Positions 36,090 to 45,457 of a stretch of 64,000 nt of DNA are shown here, piece by piece. Below the pieces are notes generated by a model, which saw nothing but the letters and a program-made list of their open reading frames with translations, was not told where the DNA came from and made no database searches. Numbering within the stretch: position 1 is the first letter of the stretch; each line of letters begins with the position of its first letter. Location of the stretch: the NCBI RefSeq assembly GCF_004959855.1, contig NZ_SPNT01000006.1, positions 62,001 through 126,000 on the forward strand. Direction: 5' to 3'. A program made the translations under genes and the position numbers. This DNA comes from Nitratireductor sp. XY-223. Lineage in GTDB: Bacteria > Pseudomonadota > Alphaproteobacteria > Rhizobiales > Rhizobiaceae.

Positions 36090-37220
36090 ATGACAGGTAT
36101 TCCGGACTATCCGGTTCTGACGCAATTTGAGCAGGTCGCCGACGGATCGCGCTACGTTCCCCTGCCGCCGGACTGGAAGATCGGCACCTCCGACGTGGTG
36201 AATTCCACGGCGGCACTGGCCGCCGGCCGTTACAAATCGGTGAATTTCGCCGGCGCGGCGACCATCAGTGCCGTGTCCAATGCCCTCGGCGGCCGGTTGC
36301 CGCTTTTCGTCTTTGGCGGGGACGGCGCCCATTTCGCGGTTTCTCCGGACCAGGCCGGGACGGCCGGAAACGCGCTCGTCCAGGTGCGGCAATGGGTGAA
36401 GCGCGAACTCGGACTTGACCTGCGCGTCGGCATGGTCGGCGTCGACGCGATCAGAAAGCAGGGAGCCGATGTGCGCGCAGCCTACTGGCAGGCCTCCGAT
36501 CACGTCCGTTATTCGATGTTCAATGGCGGCGGACTGGAATGGGCGGAAAGGGCGCTGAAGGCAGGGCGAACCGCGCTCGCCAGCAACACCGAGGCGGGCG
36601 ATCCGGACCTGACGGGCCTGTCGTGCCAGTGGGGGCCGGTGATGGCCACGAGGGGCAGGATCGTCTCGCTGATCGTCAAGCGGGCGCCCGGTGCGGCCCC
36701 GCGGCGCTACGACAAGACCATTGCAAGGATCATCGTGGCGCTGGCGAATGCCAGGGCGGCCAATCCGGTACCGAAGGCCGGCCCGGACATACGCTGGCCG
36801 GCGGGGACAATCGGATTGCAGTCGCGGATCGGAAGGGGCCCCGGCCCGCGCGCCTGGAAGACCACGTCGACATTCTTCAAAACCGTTTTTTACTGGGCTT
36901 TGTTCAAGGCCGCGCTTCCGGTGCGCGATTTCCTGCCCGACCGGTACCGGGCCGATATCGCGGCCAATTCCGACTTCCGCAAGTTCAGCGACGGCCTGAT
37001 GATGACGGTGGACTGCCCGCCCGAGGCCATCGGCGCGCTGAAAGGCGTTCTGGAGAAGGCAAGGAAGGAAGGTTCGATCAGGTACGGTCTTGAAATCCAG
37101 GACGAAGCGCTGATCACCTGTGTCGTGCCGTCGGCTTTCGACAGGGGCCACATGCATTTCATCGACGGGTCGGGGGGCGGCTACGCATCGGCGGCGCGGC
37201 AGTTGCGCCAGGCGCCGTAG
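36090..37220 (+). CDS. DUF3095 protein (nucleotide-cyclase-like fold)
   Basis: A 376-residue protein matching DUF3095: YPVLTQFEQVADGSRYVPLPPDWKIG near the start, DVVNSTAALAAGRYKSVNFAGAATISAV (about residues 36-63), and FVFGGDGAHFAV (about 72-83). The STAALAAG and GGDGA segments resemble metal- and nucleotide-binding loops of class III cyclases. No activity is established for the family. AAGGA sits 9 bases before the ATG at 36090; a GTG 6 bases earlier is possible. It stands alone, converging on cbpM. Confidence 0.85.
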   Translation: MTGIPDYPVLTQFEQVADGSRYVPLPPDWKIGTSDVVNSTAALAAGRYKSVNFAGAATISAVSNALGGRLPLFVFGGDGAHFAVSPDQAGTAGNALVQVRQWVKRELGLDLRVGMVGVDAIRKQGADVRAAYWQASDHVRYSMFNGGGLEWAERALKAGRTALASNTEAGDPDLTGLSCQWGPVMATRGRIVSLIVKRAPGAAPRRYDKTIARIIVALANARAANPVPKAGPDIRWPAGTIGLQSRIGRGPGPRAWKTTSTFFKTVFYWALFKAALPVRDFLPDRYRADIAANSDFRKFSDGLMMTVDCPPEAIGALKGVLEKARKEGSIRYGLEIQDEALITCVVPSAFDRGHMHFIDGSGGGYASAARQLRQAP

Positions 37221-37274
37221 GGGCAAGGATCCGCGCGCTGCGACCGGTCACGGACTGCAGCAATCCGCTGCCCT

Positions 37275-37607
37275 CTATCCGTCGGACTCCCGTCTCGACG
37301 TCGCATGTACCAGGCGCCGCACGCGTTGGCGCAGTTCCTCGCGTTCGTCCATCAGGTTTAGCACAACGGCGATGCCGGCCTTGTTGATCCCGAGATCGTG
37401 CTGCAGGCGCCAGGCGGTCCGGACCCGCGTGATGCTGACAGTGGAAAAACGCCAGGCCGCGGGCGCGCGTCCCTCGGGGTCGATGATGCCTTCCTCCACG
37501 AGTTCAACCACCCATTCGGCGCGAACACCGCATGACCGGCACAGTTCACCGAGGCTGAGGGCTTCGATCACTTCGCCGGCAATCGCATTCGCAGGTTTGT
37601 GTGCCAT
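37275..37607 (-). CDS. cbpM: Chaperone modulatory protein CbpM
   Basis: A 110-residue MerR-HTH-like protein. It contains LSLGELCRSCGVRAEWVVELVEEGII (about residues 17-42) and a coiled helix with LNLMDEREELRQRVRRL near the C terminus. CbpM binds the J domain of CbpA and inhibits its co-chaperone activity. It lies 3 bases downstream of the cbpA homologue, the usual operon order. Confidence 0.86.
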   Translation of the reverse strand: MAHKPANAIAGEVIEALSLGELCRSCGVRAEWVVELVEEGIIDPEGRAPAAWRFSTVSITRVRTAWRLQHDLGINKAGIAVVLNLMDEREELRQRVRRLVHATSRRESDG

Positions 37608-37610
37608 CTC

Positions 37611-38561
37611 CTAAGCTCCCAGCCTTGCACGCGGATCGAAATTCATCTGGCGCGCCATCTGCTCGTAAAGCGCGCGGTCCTCGTCGGTCGTCGCCGGCGG
37701 GACGGCAATCTGCAACACCGCGTAGAGATCGCCCGCCGGTTTTCCCGGAATGCCGCGTCCCTTGAGCCGCAATTTCTGCCCGGCGCGGGCATTTTTCGGA
37801 ATTTTCAGTTCGACACTGCCTCTCGGCGTCGGTGCCTTCACCTTGCCGCCAAGCGCCGCCTCCCAGGGCGTGATCGGCAGGTCGAAAAAGACATCGCGGC
37901 CTTCGACCGAGTAGGGGCCGTCCTCCGGGAAATGGATCTCGAGATAAAGGTCGCCGGCCCGGCCCTGGCCCACCCCCGGCGTTCCCTGGCCGGCAAGGCG
38001 GATGTGCTTGCCTTCCGTCACGCCCTTGGGGATCTTTACCCGGATCGCCCGTTCCTTGACCGTGACATGGCCGTCCGCGTCCATCTCCGGGGCGCGCAGC
38101 GAAATCGTCCGGGTCGCGCCCTCATAGGCGTCCTTCAGATCGATGGTAATGCTGGCGTAGTGGTCCTGCCCGTGTGCGTGGAACGTCTGGCGGCTGCGCG
38201 CCCCCGCACCGGATTGTCTCGCGCGGCCGAACAGGGACTCGAAAAAGTCGCTGAACGCCGCCTCGTCAGCCTCCGTGTAGCCGCCGCCGGAGAACTCGAA
38301 ACCCTCGTTCCAGTCCGGCGGTGCCTGGAAGTCCTGACCGGCCTTCCAGTTGGCGCCGAGCTGGTCGTAGGCGGCACGCTTCTCGGGGTCCTTGAGGACC
38401 TCGTAGGCCTCGCCGGCCTCCTTGAACCTGTCCTCCGCGCCGGGCTCCTTGTTGACGTCGGGATGGTACTTGCGCGCGATCTTGCGATAGGCGCGCTTGA
38501 TGTCGTCCTGGGTGGCGTCGCGTTCAAGGCCGAGCGTCTGGTAGTAATCCTTGAAATCCAT
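37611..38561 (-). CDS. cbpA: DnaJ-type co-chaperone CbpA
   Basis: A 316-residue protein with an N-terminal J domain (DYYQTLGLERDATQDDIKRAYRKIARKYHPDVN, HPD motif near residues 33-35). A Gly/Phe-poor linker and two C-terminal substrate-binding domains follow (DVFFDLPITPWEAALGGKVKAPT). The Cys-rich zinc domain of DnaJ is absent, as expected for CbpA. The start is the ATG giving MDFKDYYQTL; the frame stays open further upstream but lacks J-domain homology. Paired with cbpM. Confidence 0.92.
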   Translation of the reverse strand: MDFKDYYQTLGLERDATQDDIKRAYRKIARKYHPDVNKEPGAEDRFKEAGEAYEVLKDPEKRAAYDQLGANWKAGQDFQAPPDWNEGFEFSGGGYTEADEAAFSDFFESLFGRARQSGAGARSRQTFHAHGQDHYASITIDLKDAYEGATRTISLRAPEMDADGHVTVKERAIRVKIPKGVTEGKHIRLAGQGTPGVGQGRAGDLYLEIHFPEDGPYSVEGRDVFFDLPITPWEAALGGKVKAPTPRGSVELKIPKNARAGQKLRLKGRGIPGKPAGDLYAVLQIAVPPATTDEDRALYEQMARQMNFDPRARLGA

Positions 38562-38788
38562 GTGAGCTTTCCGTTGCGGGCATGGCGGCGCGCAGGGCGC
38601 AGGATGGAGATGAACATCCGGGCTCCGGAGGGGAGCCGCCGCCAAATCTGTCTTGTTCGTGACCTTTTGTCCAGATGGGTATTGGGCACGCGTTTTCAAT
38701 CGTTTGCGCGTTGCGCGGCACGAGGTTTTGGCGCGGCTCCGATTGTGCGACACTCATCGGGCAAGCGAAACGACACGGGGTGCCGGGC

Positions 38789-39436
38789 ATGTCCCTGCTG
38801 GAACGATTGCGTGACGACCGATCCGATGCGCCCGCATCCGGCATCGACGTCTCGCGCTATCAGGGCACGGTGGACTGGGGGCAGGTCAGGGACGCGGGCA
38901 TCAGCTTCGTCGCGATCAAGGCGACGGAAGGCGCGTCAGACTATGCCTATACCGACTATTTCACCGAAAACGCCGGTCCGGCACGGCAGGCCGGCCTCGT
39001 GGTCGGCGGCTATCATTTCTTCAATCCGCAAGCCGACGGGAAGGCACAGGCCGACTATTTCCTGCAAATCGCGCAGCCGCGATCAGGCGACCTTTTGCCG
39101 ATGCTCGATCTCGAACAGACAGGCAATGCCGGCGCCGCACAGATCGCGGCGGGTGCGCAGGCCTGGCTGGAAACCGTTGCCACCGCAACAGGCAAAAAGC
39201 CGCTGCTCTACACGACGGCCGGCTTCTGGTCGCAAATCGGATCACCCGGCGGCTTCGGGGACTATCCGCTTTGGGTGGCCGAATACGGCGTCGACGCGCC
39301 GCGCCTGCCACAGGACTGGAGCGCCTACACGATCTGGCAGCATTCGCAGAGCGGCAAGGTCGCCGGTATCGACGGTGCGGTCGATCTCGATATCTTCAAT
39401 GGCGGGCAAGACCAGCTTCACACCATCCGGCTCTAG
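38789..39436 (+). CDS. GH25-family lysozyme (muramidase)
   Basis: A 215-residue glycoside hydrolase family 25 protein: GIDVSRYQGTVDWGQV (about residues 17-32, catalytic-strand Asp), FVAIKATEGA, VVGGYHFFNP (about 70-79), and MLDLEQ (about 104-109) with the acidic pair. It cleaves N-acetylmuramic acid linkages in peptidoglycan. I see no signal peptide, so export would need a holin, lysis or another route. No phage genes are adjacent. The ATG follows a short purine stretch; an in-frame GTG lies 9 bases upstream. Confidence 0.88.
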   Translation: MSLLERLRDDRSDAPASGIDVSRYQGTVDWGQVRDAGISFVAIKATEGASDYAYTDYFTENAGPARQAGLVVGGYHFFNPQADGKAQADYFLQIAQPRSGDLLPMLDLEQTGNAGAAQIAAGAQAWLETVATATGKKPLLYTTAGFWSQIGSPGGFGDYPLWVAEYGVDAPRLPQDWSAYTIWQHSQSGKVAGIDGAVDLDIFNGGQDQLHTIRL

Positions 39437-39453
39437 CGCCGGTCATGCGTCCA

Positions 39454-40452
39454 TCAAGGTATGAGGACAGCGGCGCCGGTGATGGCGCCGGAACGCAGGT
39501 CGGCGAGTGCCCGGTTCGCATTCGCCAGCGGGTAGCGGCGGATCTCGGTCTCGATCGGGGCTTTTGCCGCCAGTTCGAGAAACTCATGGCCGTCCCGGCG
39601 CGTCAGGTTGGCGACGGAGCGCACGACGCGCTCCTCCCAAAGGATCGAATAGGGAAATTGCGGGATGTCGCTCATGTGGATGCCGGCGCAGACCACGGTG
39701 CCGCCCTTGACGACGGCTTTCAGCGCCGCCGGCACGAGACTTCCGACCGGCGCGAAAATGATCGCCGCGTCCAGCGGAACGGGCGGCTCCTCCTCGGAAC
39801 TGCCGGCCCACACGCAACCGAGCTCGGCGGCGAATTCCTGCGCCATGCGATCGCCGGAACGGGTAAAGGCGTGGACCTCGCGGCCCTGGTGGACGGCGAG
39901 TTGCGCGAGGATATGGGCGGCCGCGCCGAAGCCGTAGATCCCCAGCCGCTTCGCCTCGCCCGCCATCCGGTAGGACCGGTAGCCGATGAGGCCGGCGCAC
40001 ATCAGCGGCGCCTGTTTCGCGGCATCGCCGTCCGCGGGGAGCGGAAAGCAATAGTCGGCGTCGGCAACCGCATAGTCGGCATAGCCGCCGTCGATCTGGT
40101 AGCCGGTGAAACCGGGCGCATCGCAAAGGTTCTCGCGCTGCGTGCGGCAGTAGGGGCAGGCGCCGCAGGTGTGGCCGAGCCAGGGAACGCCGACGCGCGC
40201 GCCCGGCGCGAGCCCGGTCACGTCCATGCCTGTCGCGACAACGGTCCCGACAATTTCGTGCCCGGGGATGATCGGCAGTTTCGGCTCCGTCAGATCGCCG
40301 TCGACGACGTGAAGGTCGGTCCGGCACACCCCGCAGGCAAGCACCTCGATCAGCACCTGGTGCCGGCCCGGTTCCGGAACCGCGATCTCCCGCAGGTGAA
40401 GCTCCGTGCCGGGACGATCGAGCATCATCGCCTTCATCGTTTTCGGCGGCAT
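39454..40452 (-). CDS. Zinc-dependent alcohol dehydrogenase (MDR family)
   Basis: A 332-residue medium-chain dehydrogenase. The catalytic zinc site is CGVCRTDLHVVDGD with GHEIVG (about residues 36-66), and the structural zinc is in CGACPYCRTQRENLC (about 96-110). The cofactor loop LGIYGFGAAAHILAQLA (about 170) is a Rossmann fold. It resembles AdhA-type propanol-preferring enzymes. AAAGGAG lies upstream of the chosen ATG at 40452. It sits 17 bases after the APC permease gene and is likely co-transcribed with it. Confidence 0.88.
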   Translation of the reverse strand: MPPKTMKAMMLDRPGTELHLREIAVPEPGRHQVLIEVLACGVCRTDLHVVDGDLTEPKLPIIPGHEIVGTVVATGMDVTGLAPGARVGVPWLGHTCGACPYCRTQRENLCDAPGFTGYQIDGGYADYAVADADYCFPLPADGDAAKQAPLMCAGLIGYRSYRMAGEAKRLGIYGFGAAAHILAQLAVHQGREVHAFTRSGDRMAQEFAAELGCVWAGSSEEEPPVPLDAAIIFAPVGSLVPAALKAVVKGGTVVCAGIHMSDIPQFPYSILWEERVVRSVANLTRRDGHEFLELAAKAPIETEIRRYPLANANRALADLRSGAITGAAVLIP

Positions 40453-40469
40453 GACGGCCAGGTCTCCTT

Positions 40470-41717
40470 TCAGCCGGCGAGCAATCCGGAGATCAACAAT
40501 GCCGCGCAGGCGACGATGCCGCAATAGGGCACCCACGCGGGAATGATGAAGGTGCCGGCGGGCGCTTCCACGCCGGACCGCTTGATGCGGATCAGCGCCG
40601 CGCACACCGTGATGAAAATCGAAAGCGTGATGGCCGACGTCCATTCCGCAAGGCGGGTGATTGGAAACAGCAGCGCCAGTGCAAGCACGATGACCGTGAC
40701 GAGGGCGGTCGCGACAACCGGGGCGCGGGTCCTCGGATGAACCTTCGCCAACACCGGCGGCAGCGCGCCCCGGCTGCTAAGGCCGTAGAGGATGCGGGCG
40801 GCCATCAGGACCTGGACGATGATGCCGTTCACAGTCGCGACGATGGCGATCAGGGTGATGGTCAGCGGCGACAGGCCCGTGGTCTGTCTGAACACCAGTG
40901 CCAGCGGCGCCTCGGTCGCGGAAATCTCTGCAACGGACACCGAGGCGAGGGAGGCGACGGCCACCAGCACATACAGCGTCAGGCTGATCGCAAGGGTGAT
41001 GAAGATGCCGCGCGACAGGGTCTTTTGCGGATTGACGGTCTCCTCGGCGATCGACGGGATATCCTCGAAGCCGATAAAGGCGAAGAAGGCGAGCAGGCTG
41101 GAACTGATAATGCCGAACCAGATTACGGACGAGAAGGACGGCGGAACCATGCGGACGGCCTGGCCGGCAAGATCGGCGTCCGAGACGGCGGCGCCGACGA
41201 TGATGGCGATGAGGCCGCTGACCTCGATCAGCGTCAGCAGGCCGGCGAGGCCGATGGATTCGCGCACCCCGAAGCCTGAGACAAGGCCCGTCAACAGGAT
41301 CACACCCACCAGGAGCACGGTCGGTGGAAGGTCGAGGACCTGGTTGAGGTAGCCCACCGCGCCGTGGGCGATCGCCGCCGACGAGACGATGCCGACGGAA
41401 GCGACCGCGAGGCCGACGATCAGGAACAGCGTCTTCGAGTTGAAACCGGCCAGGGCGAAATGCGCCTCGGCGGCGGCGAACGGCAGCCGGCCGGTCAGCT
41501 CGGCATAGCAGGCCGCCGGAAACAGCATGACGAAGCCAGCGATCAGGAAGGACAGCGGCGCGAATTCGCCGGCGCGGCCGATCACCTCGCCGATCAGCAC
41601 GTAGATGCCGGCGCCGACGGTGACGCCGAGACCGTAGAAGACGACATAGGGCAGGGTGAGCGTGCGCTTCAGCGCGTTCTCCGGCCCGTTTTCGGTCGGA
41701 ACCGTCGTGTGTTCCAT
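40470..41717 (-). CDS. APC-family amino acid/amine permease
   Basis: A 415-residue inner-membrane transporter with about 11-12 hydrophobic segments. The first helix (YVVFYGLGVTVGAGIYVLIGEVIGRAG) has the APC-family unwound GVTVGAGIY motif, and AFFAFIGFEDIPSIAEE (about residues 192-208) is the conserved substrate-region helix. It would import an amino acid or amine by proton symport. Immediately upstream of the alcohol dehydrogenase gene, it may feed the same small pathway. Substrate unknown. Confidence 0.9.
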   Translation of the reverse strand: MEHTTVPTENGPENALKRTLTLPYVVFYGLGVTVGAGIYVLIGEVIGRAGEFAPLSFLIAGFVMLFPAACYAELTGRLPFAAAEAHFALAGFNSKTLFLIVGLAVASVGIVSSAAIAHGAVGYLNQVLDLPPTVLLVGVILLTGLVSGFGVRESIGLAGLLTLIEVSGLIAIIVGAAVSDADLAGQAVRMVPPSFSSVIWFGIISSSLLAFFAFIGFEDIPSIAEETVNPQKTLSRGIFITLAISLTLYVLVAVASLASVSVAEISATEAPLALVFRQTTGLSPLTITLIAIVATVNGIIVQVLMAARILYGLSSRGALPPVLAKVHPRTRAPVVATALVTVIVLALALLFPITRLAEWTSAITLSIFITVCAALIRIKRSGVEAPAGTFIIPAWVPYCGIVACAALLISGLLAG

Positions 41718-41808
41718 TCGTCGAAGCTCCCGGTGGCCGTTGCAACATTCTATCAGGATTGCAGATCGGCCGCGTCGCCGCGTTGAGCGAGGTCAATTGT
41801 AGCGGAAT

Positions 41809-43458
41809 TTACTCGTTCGTCCTGAAAACGGTGAGCTGGACCAGCGCGATGGTGATCAGCGGTGCGATGACGGCGGTCACGGCGACGACAATCAGCAGCC
41901 GGCCGAGCGAGCCGTAGTCCGCGGACGTGACGATCTCGCCGGTGGCAAGGTCGCGCACCTCGCGGGTGACGACGAAGATCTGATTGAGATATTTGGTCAA
42001 AAGGCTGCTCGCCGACAGTGCAAGATTGGTAAAGGAGGCCATGACGGCGAAGAACGTCGCCTTCAGCTCGTAGGGCGCGTTCTTGGCGATCCAGGCGAGC
42101 ATCGGGATCATGGCAATCTGGCCGAGCGGCGATTCAATCGCCGTGTCGATGACGGCGATGAAGCGGGCGTCGACCACACCGCCCGTCAGCGGCGCCGTCC
42201 AGTGGTGAAGGCCGTAATAGAGCCCGATATTGGGCAGCGACAGGATGCCCGCGGCGATCGTCAGAAGCACGACGATATGGGTGATGGTCCTGGTGGCGAT
42301 GAGCGGGCGCAGGACAATCATGCCGGCGAGCGTCAGCATCGAGGCGATCAGCGACAGAACGGAAAGGAACTGCTGGTCGAAACCGAGCACGTCGATGGAG
42401 AACCAGGTGGCCCCGGCGCCGGGCAGCGGAACGGCGCGAAAGACGAAGATGATGATCGCCGTGCCGATCAGCGCCCGCGCGTGTTCACGGTCGAGCCTTG
42501 CGATCAGCTGATGCATCAGCACGAGGACGATGGCCATGGAACCGGTGAAGACGATCTCCTGCGAGAAGGCGATGTCGGACAGGCCCACTATGAGAGTCAG
42601 GGCGACAAAGAGGCCGCCGCCGATGAAATACCACCAGTTCGGCTCGACCTTGTCCACCGGCCGGTCGACCGCGGCGGCGATCTCCTCCTCCGACCGGCCG
42701 CGCCGGCGCAGCGCGCGCCGCCGGTGTGCCTTCATGACCGACGCGAGCAGCACACCGGACACCGAGATCGCCGGGATCGCCAGTGCCGTGAGATAGATGC
42801 GCGCATAGACCGCCGCCTTGTCGTCCTGGTTCATGTTCTCGACGCCGGCGAACATGAAGATGTTGAGAAGCGCCACGAACACCAGACCGCTGATCAGGGC
42901 AATGCGGCCGAGTGTCTGCATGGTCGTGTGCAGCGCCTTGGTCTCGGCCTCGTCGAGGGGCCGCCCGTCGGGCGCATGGCGCGGCACCGCCTCCACCGAC
43001 ATCGCGTCTGCGACCGAATCCTGGATGACGTAGCCGCTCGGCGCCAGGAGGACGCTCAGCACATACCAGGCCGAGATCGGCATGATCGCGACCATATCGG
43101 CGGTGTAGGCGATGAGCGCGAACATGATCATCAGGCTGGCGGTGACCAGGCCCGCGCCGAGGAAGATCAACGCACCCTTCCAGCGCCAGATGATGTCGAC
43201 CAGATGCCCCATCGGCATTTTCAGCGCCCATGGAATGCCGGCCCAGAAGGCAAGGCCGGCGAGGAAGGCGGCCGAAAGGCCGAGATATTCCTTGACGAAG
43301 AACGTGCCGACAATGGCCGTCAGACCGGAAATGCCGGCGGCGAAATAGACCATCAGCGGCGGCAGGTACGACCACCGGAACTGGCGGTACAGATCGACGA
43401 AGACGGCCTGCGCCAGGCGGCGAATAAACGGCTGGTCCTGTGTGGCGACGTCGGTCAT
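41809..43458 (-). CDS. Large MFS transporter, folate-biopterin-transporter-like
   Basis: A 549-residue membrane protein with about 12 hydrophobic segments and a long charged cytoplasmic loop (about residues 225-265, RRRALRRRGRSEEEIAAAVDR). The early block WAGIPWALKMPMGHLVDIIWRWKG resembles the FBT/BT1 family, which carries folates and pterins, but the match is from memory. The start was set at the ATG after AAGGGAAAGA; the open frame extends 13 codons upstream. It stands alone with a 309-base gap before the divergent protease gene. Confidence 0.75.
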   Translation of the reverse strand: MTDVATQDQPFIRRLAQAVFVDLYRQFRWSYLPPLMVYFAAGISGLTAIVGTFFVKEYLGLSAAFLAGLAFWAGIPWALKMPMGHLVDIIWRWKGALIFLGAGLVTASLMIMFALIAYTADMVAIMPISAWYVLSVLLAPSGYVIQDSVADAMSVEAVPRHAPDGRPLDEAETKALHTTMQTLGRIALISGLVFVALLNIFMFAGVENMNQDDKAAVYARIYLTALAIPAISVSGVLLASVMKAHRRRALRRRGRSEEEIAAAVDRPVDKVEPNWWYFIGGGLFVALTLIVGLSDIAFSQEIVFTGSMAIVLVLMHQLIARLDREHARALIGTAIIIFVFRAVPLPGAGATWFSIDVLGFDQQFLSVLSLIASMLTLAGMIVLRPLIATRTITHIVVLLTIAAGILSLPNIGLYYGLHHWTAPLTGGVVDARFIAVIDTAIESPLGQIAMIPMLAWIAKNAPYELKATFFAVMASFTNLALSASSLLTKYLNQIFVVTREVRDLATGEIVTSADYGSLGRLLIVVAVTAVIAPLITIALVQLTVFRTNE

Positions 43459-43767
43459 TTCTTTCCCTTGCGCCGACATTAACGCAGATTTGGGCACTTC
43501 CGGCGTTGATACCGGTCAATAGGCGGCCGAAACGGGCCGATCACCGCGGCCATCGCGCACTTCACCTTATTGTTCAGCATGAGCTTTTTGAGATCACCGG
43601 ATTGTTAACGGCCGCAACCCGCTGAATTCATTGCTATGTTTTCGACTGACTTGCTCCGGACGACCATCGGCCGGGGAATCGGTGCATGTCCCGCGTTCAT
43701 GCATTTGTTTAACAGCGCAGCGCTCTACGCTATGTTTTGAGGTGAGCACCGAGGACAAAACGCAGCC
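43459..43767. other. Divergent intergenic region, 309 bp
   Basis: No convincing gene lies here. It holds the promoters of the FBT-like transporter and the FHA/trypsin protein. A 10-base direct repeat GCTATGTTTT occurs at 43633-43642 and 43729-43738, the second just before the protease gene; it may mark a promoter or regulator site. I could not assign clear -35/-10 boxes. Confidence 0.5.
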
Positions 43768-45348
43768 ATGGACGACAAGGTACAACAGCCCGCGACCGAA
43801 TTCGGCGAAACCCAGTCGGTGCTGGCGCTCGAGCACATGACCGGGCACTGCCGGGGCACGGTCACGTGGATCTGGCAGCAATCGGTCTATCTGCGCCTCG
43901 GCCCCTACGGGCACATGCATGTGGTGGAGGAATTCGACGACGCCCGCGAAGGCTGGGTCGCCCGGATTCAGCGCAAGGAGAGCGGCTACGAGATCGAGAC
44001 CGTCGAGAACGCGGAGCTCTGGGTCAATCGCCAGCAGGTGAACTCGTCGCGCCTCAGCCATCACGACACGATCGAGTTCGGCAACAACGGGCCGATGTCG
44101 CGCTGCTACGTCTACGACAACAAGCACCCGATGCCCGAGAGCGTCGGCGATATCTTCGGCGACGCGTTCGCCTATTTCCGCAACAGCCGCCAGCCGATGC
44201 CGAAACGCCTGGCACGCGGCTGCCGGCAGGCCGCCTCGCGCCTTGCCGGGGAGACGACGATCCTGTTCCGGTTTTCGGTGGTCCTCGCCATCGTCGCCCT
44301 CGCTTGGCTCGTCTACCAGCAGGGCAAGATCAACACGCTGCAGAACACCCAGATCGAAAGCGGCGTGGCGGAGCTTGAGAATTTCTCAAGCACGTTCGCG
44401 CGATCGCAGGAAGAGGCGCTGAGGCCCGAGGATCTCCAGGCGCTCAGCCAGGAACTGCGCGGCCAGTTGGCGACCCAGGCGGAGCGCGTCACCGATATCG
44501 AGCGGCGTTCGGAGGCCAGCGCCAAGGTGGTCGCCACATCGATGCCATCGGTCCTGTTCCTGCAAGGCGCGTGGGGCTTCAAGGAAAAAGATGGCGAGCG
44601 CATGCTGCGCATCGTGGTCGACGCTGACGGCAAGCCCATACCGATGCCGAGCGGCCTGCCGTCTCTGTCGCTGGACGGCACGGGGCCGGTCGCCGAGCGC
44701 CAGTTCACCGGAACCGGATTTATCATCGGCGACAACGGTCTGATTGTGACCAACAAGCATGTCGGCGTGCCGTGGGACTACGATGCCAATGTCAAGATGA
44801 TGCTCGCCCAGGGGCTGGAGCCGGTGATGACCCGATTCATCGCCTATATTCCGGGCCTGCCGGATGCCGTGCCGGTCGCGCTGGTGCGGTCGAGCGACAC
44901 GGCCGATATCGCGCTGTTGCGGCAGACCGAGGAGGTTTTCCAGACCAAGGGCCTGCGCCTTGCCGGCGCGCCGCCCGCACCCGGCGACGAGATCATCCTC
45001 ATGGGCTACCCGACGGGTCTGCGTTCCATGCTGGCCCAGGCCGGCGAGACCTTTATCGAAGAATTGCGGGAAACCGGCGAGACCGGCTTCTGGAGCGTTG
45101 CCGAAAGACTGGCTTTGGCCGGCCGCATCATGCCGCTGGCAAGCCGCGGCATCGTCGGCGGCGTGTCGCGCGAGACGATCGCCTATGATGCCGAAACCAC
45201 GCACGGAGGCAGCGGCGGGCCGGTGCTCGACGTCAATGGTGACGTGGTGGCGGTGAATACCGCTATCCTGCCCGAGTACGGCGGCTCCAATCTCGGTGTG
45301 CCTGTTGCCAAGGTGCGCGAGCTGCTCGACCTGGTGGCGACCAACTGA
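43768..45348 (+). CDS. Membrane FHA-like/trypsin-like serine protease
   Basis: A 526-residue protein of unusual layout. Residues about 20-115 look like a cytoplasmic FHA-type beta-sandwich (VYLRLGPYGHMHV, AELWVNRQQVNSSRLSHHDTIEFG). A membrane helix (about 170-190, FSVVLAIVALAWLVYQQG) and a coiled-coil stretch (about 193-260) lead to a periplasmic trypsin-like domain with His in VTNKHV (about 331), Asp in DTADIALL (about 380) and Ser in HGGSGGPV (about 482). The catalytic triad is complete. It resembles DegS-like anchored proteases in plan, but I see no PDZ domain. Function unknown; envelope signalling is plausible. Confidence 0.82.
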   Translation: MDDKVQQPATEFGETQSVLALEHMTGHCRGTVTWIWQQSVYLRLGPYGHMHVVEEFDDAREGWVARIQRKESGYEIETVENAELWVNRQQVNSSRLSHHDTIEFGNNGPMSRCYVYDNKHPMPESVGDIFGDAFAYFRNSRQPMPKRLARGCRQAASRLAGETTILFRFSVVLAIVALAWLVYQQGKINTLQNTQIESGVAELENFSSTFARSQEEALRPEDLQALSQELRGQLATQAERVTDIERRSEASAKVVATSMPSVLFLQGAWGFKEKDGERMLRIVVDADGKPIPMPSGLPSLSLDGTGPVAERQFTGTGFIIGDNGLIVTNKHVGVPWDYDANVKMMLAQGLEPVMTRFIAYIPGLPDAVPVALVRSSDTADIALLRQTEEVFQTKGLRLAGAPPAPGDEIILMGYPTGLRSMLAQAGETFIEELRETGETGFWSVAERLALAGRIMPLASRGIVGGVSRETIAYDAETTHGGSGGPVLDVNGDVVAVNTAILPEYGGSNLGVPVAKVRELLDLVATN

Positions 45349-45457
45349 CACGGACATGCGCCGGAGCGGCCTTGCTCCAAAGCTCCGCCGTTTGCCAATT
45401 GTCATCAAAAGAGCCCATACTGCCCGAGGCGCGTGAGACCGTCAGCGGGAGGAAACG

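Noticed and set aside
37599-39464. 621-residue plus-strand frame across cbpA/cbpM and the lysozyme gene
   Set aside because: It overlaps three well-supported genes, is antisense or out of frame to them and shows no domain.
42202-43482. 426-residue frame opposite the FBT-like transporter gene
   Set aside because: Highly charged, low-complexity translation typical of the antisense of membrane protein genes.
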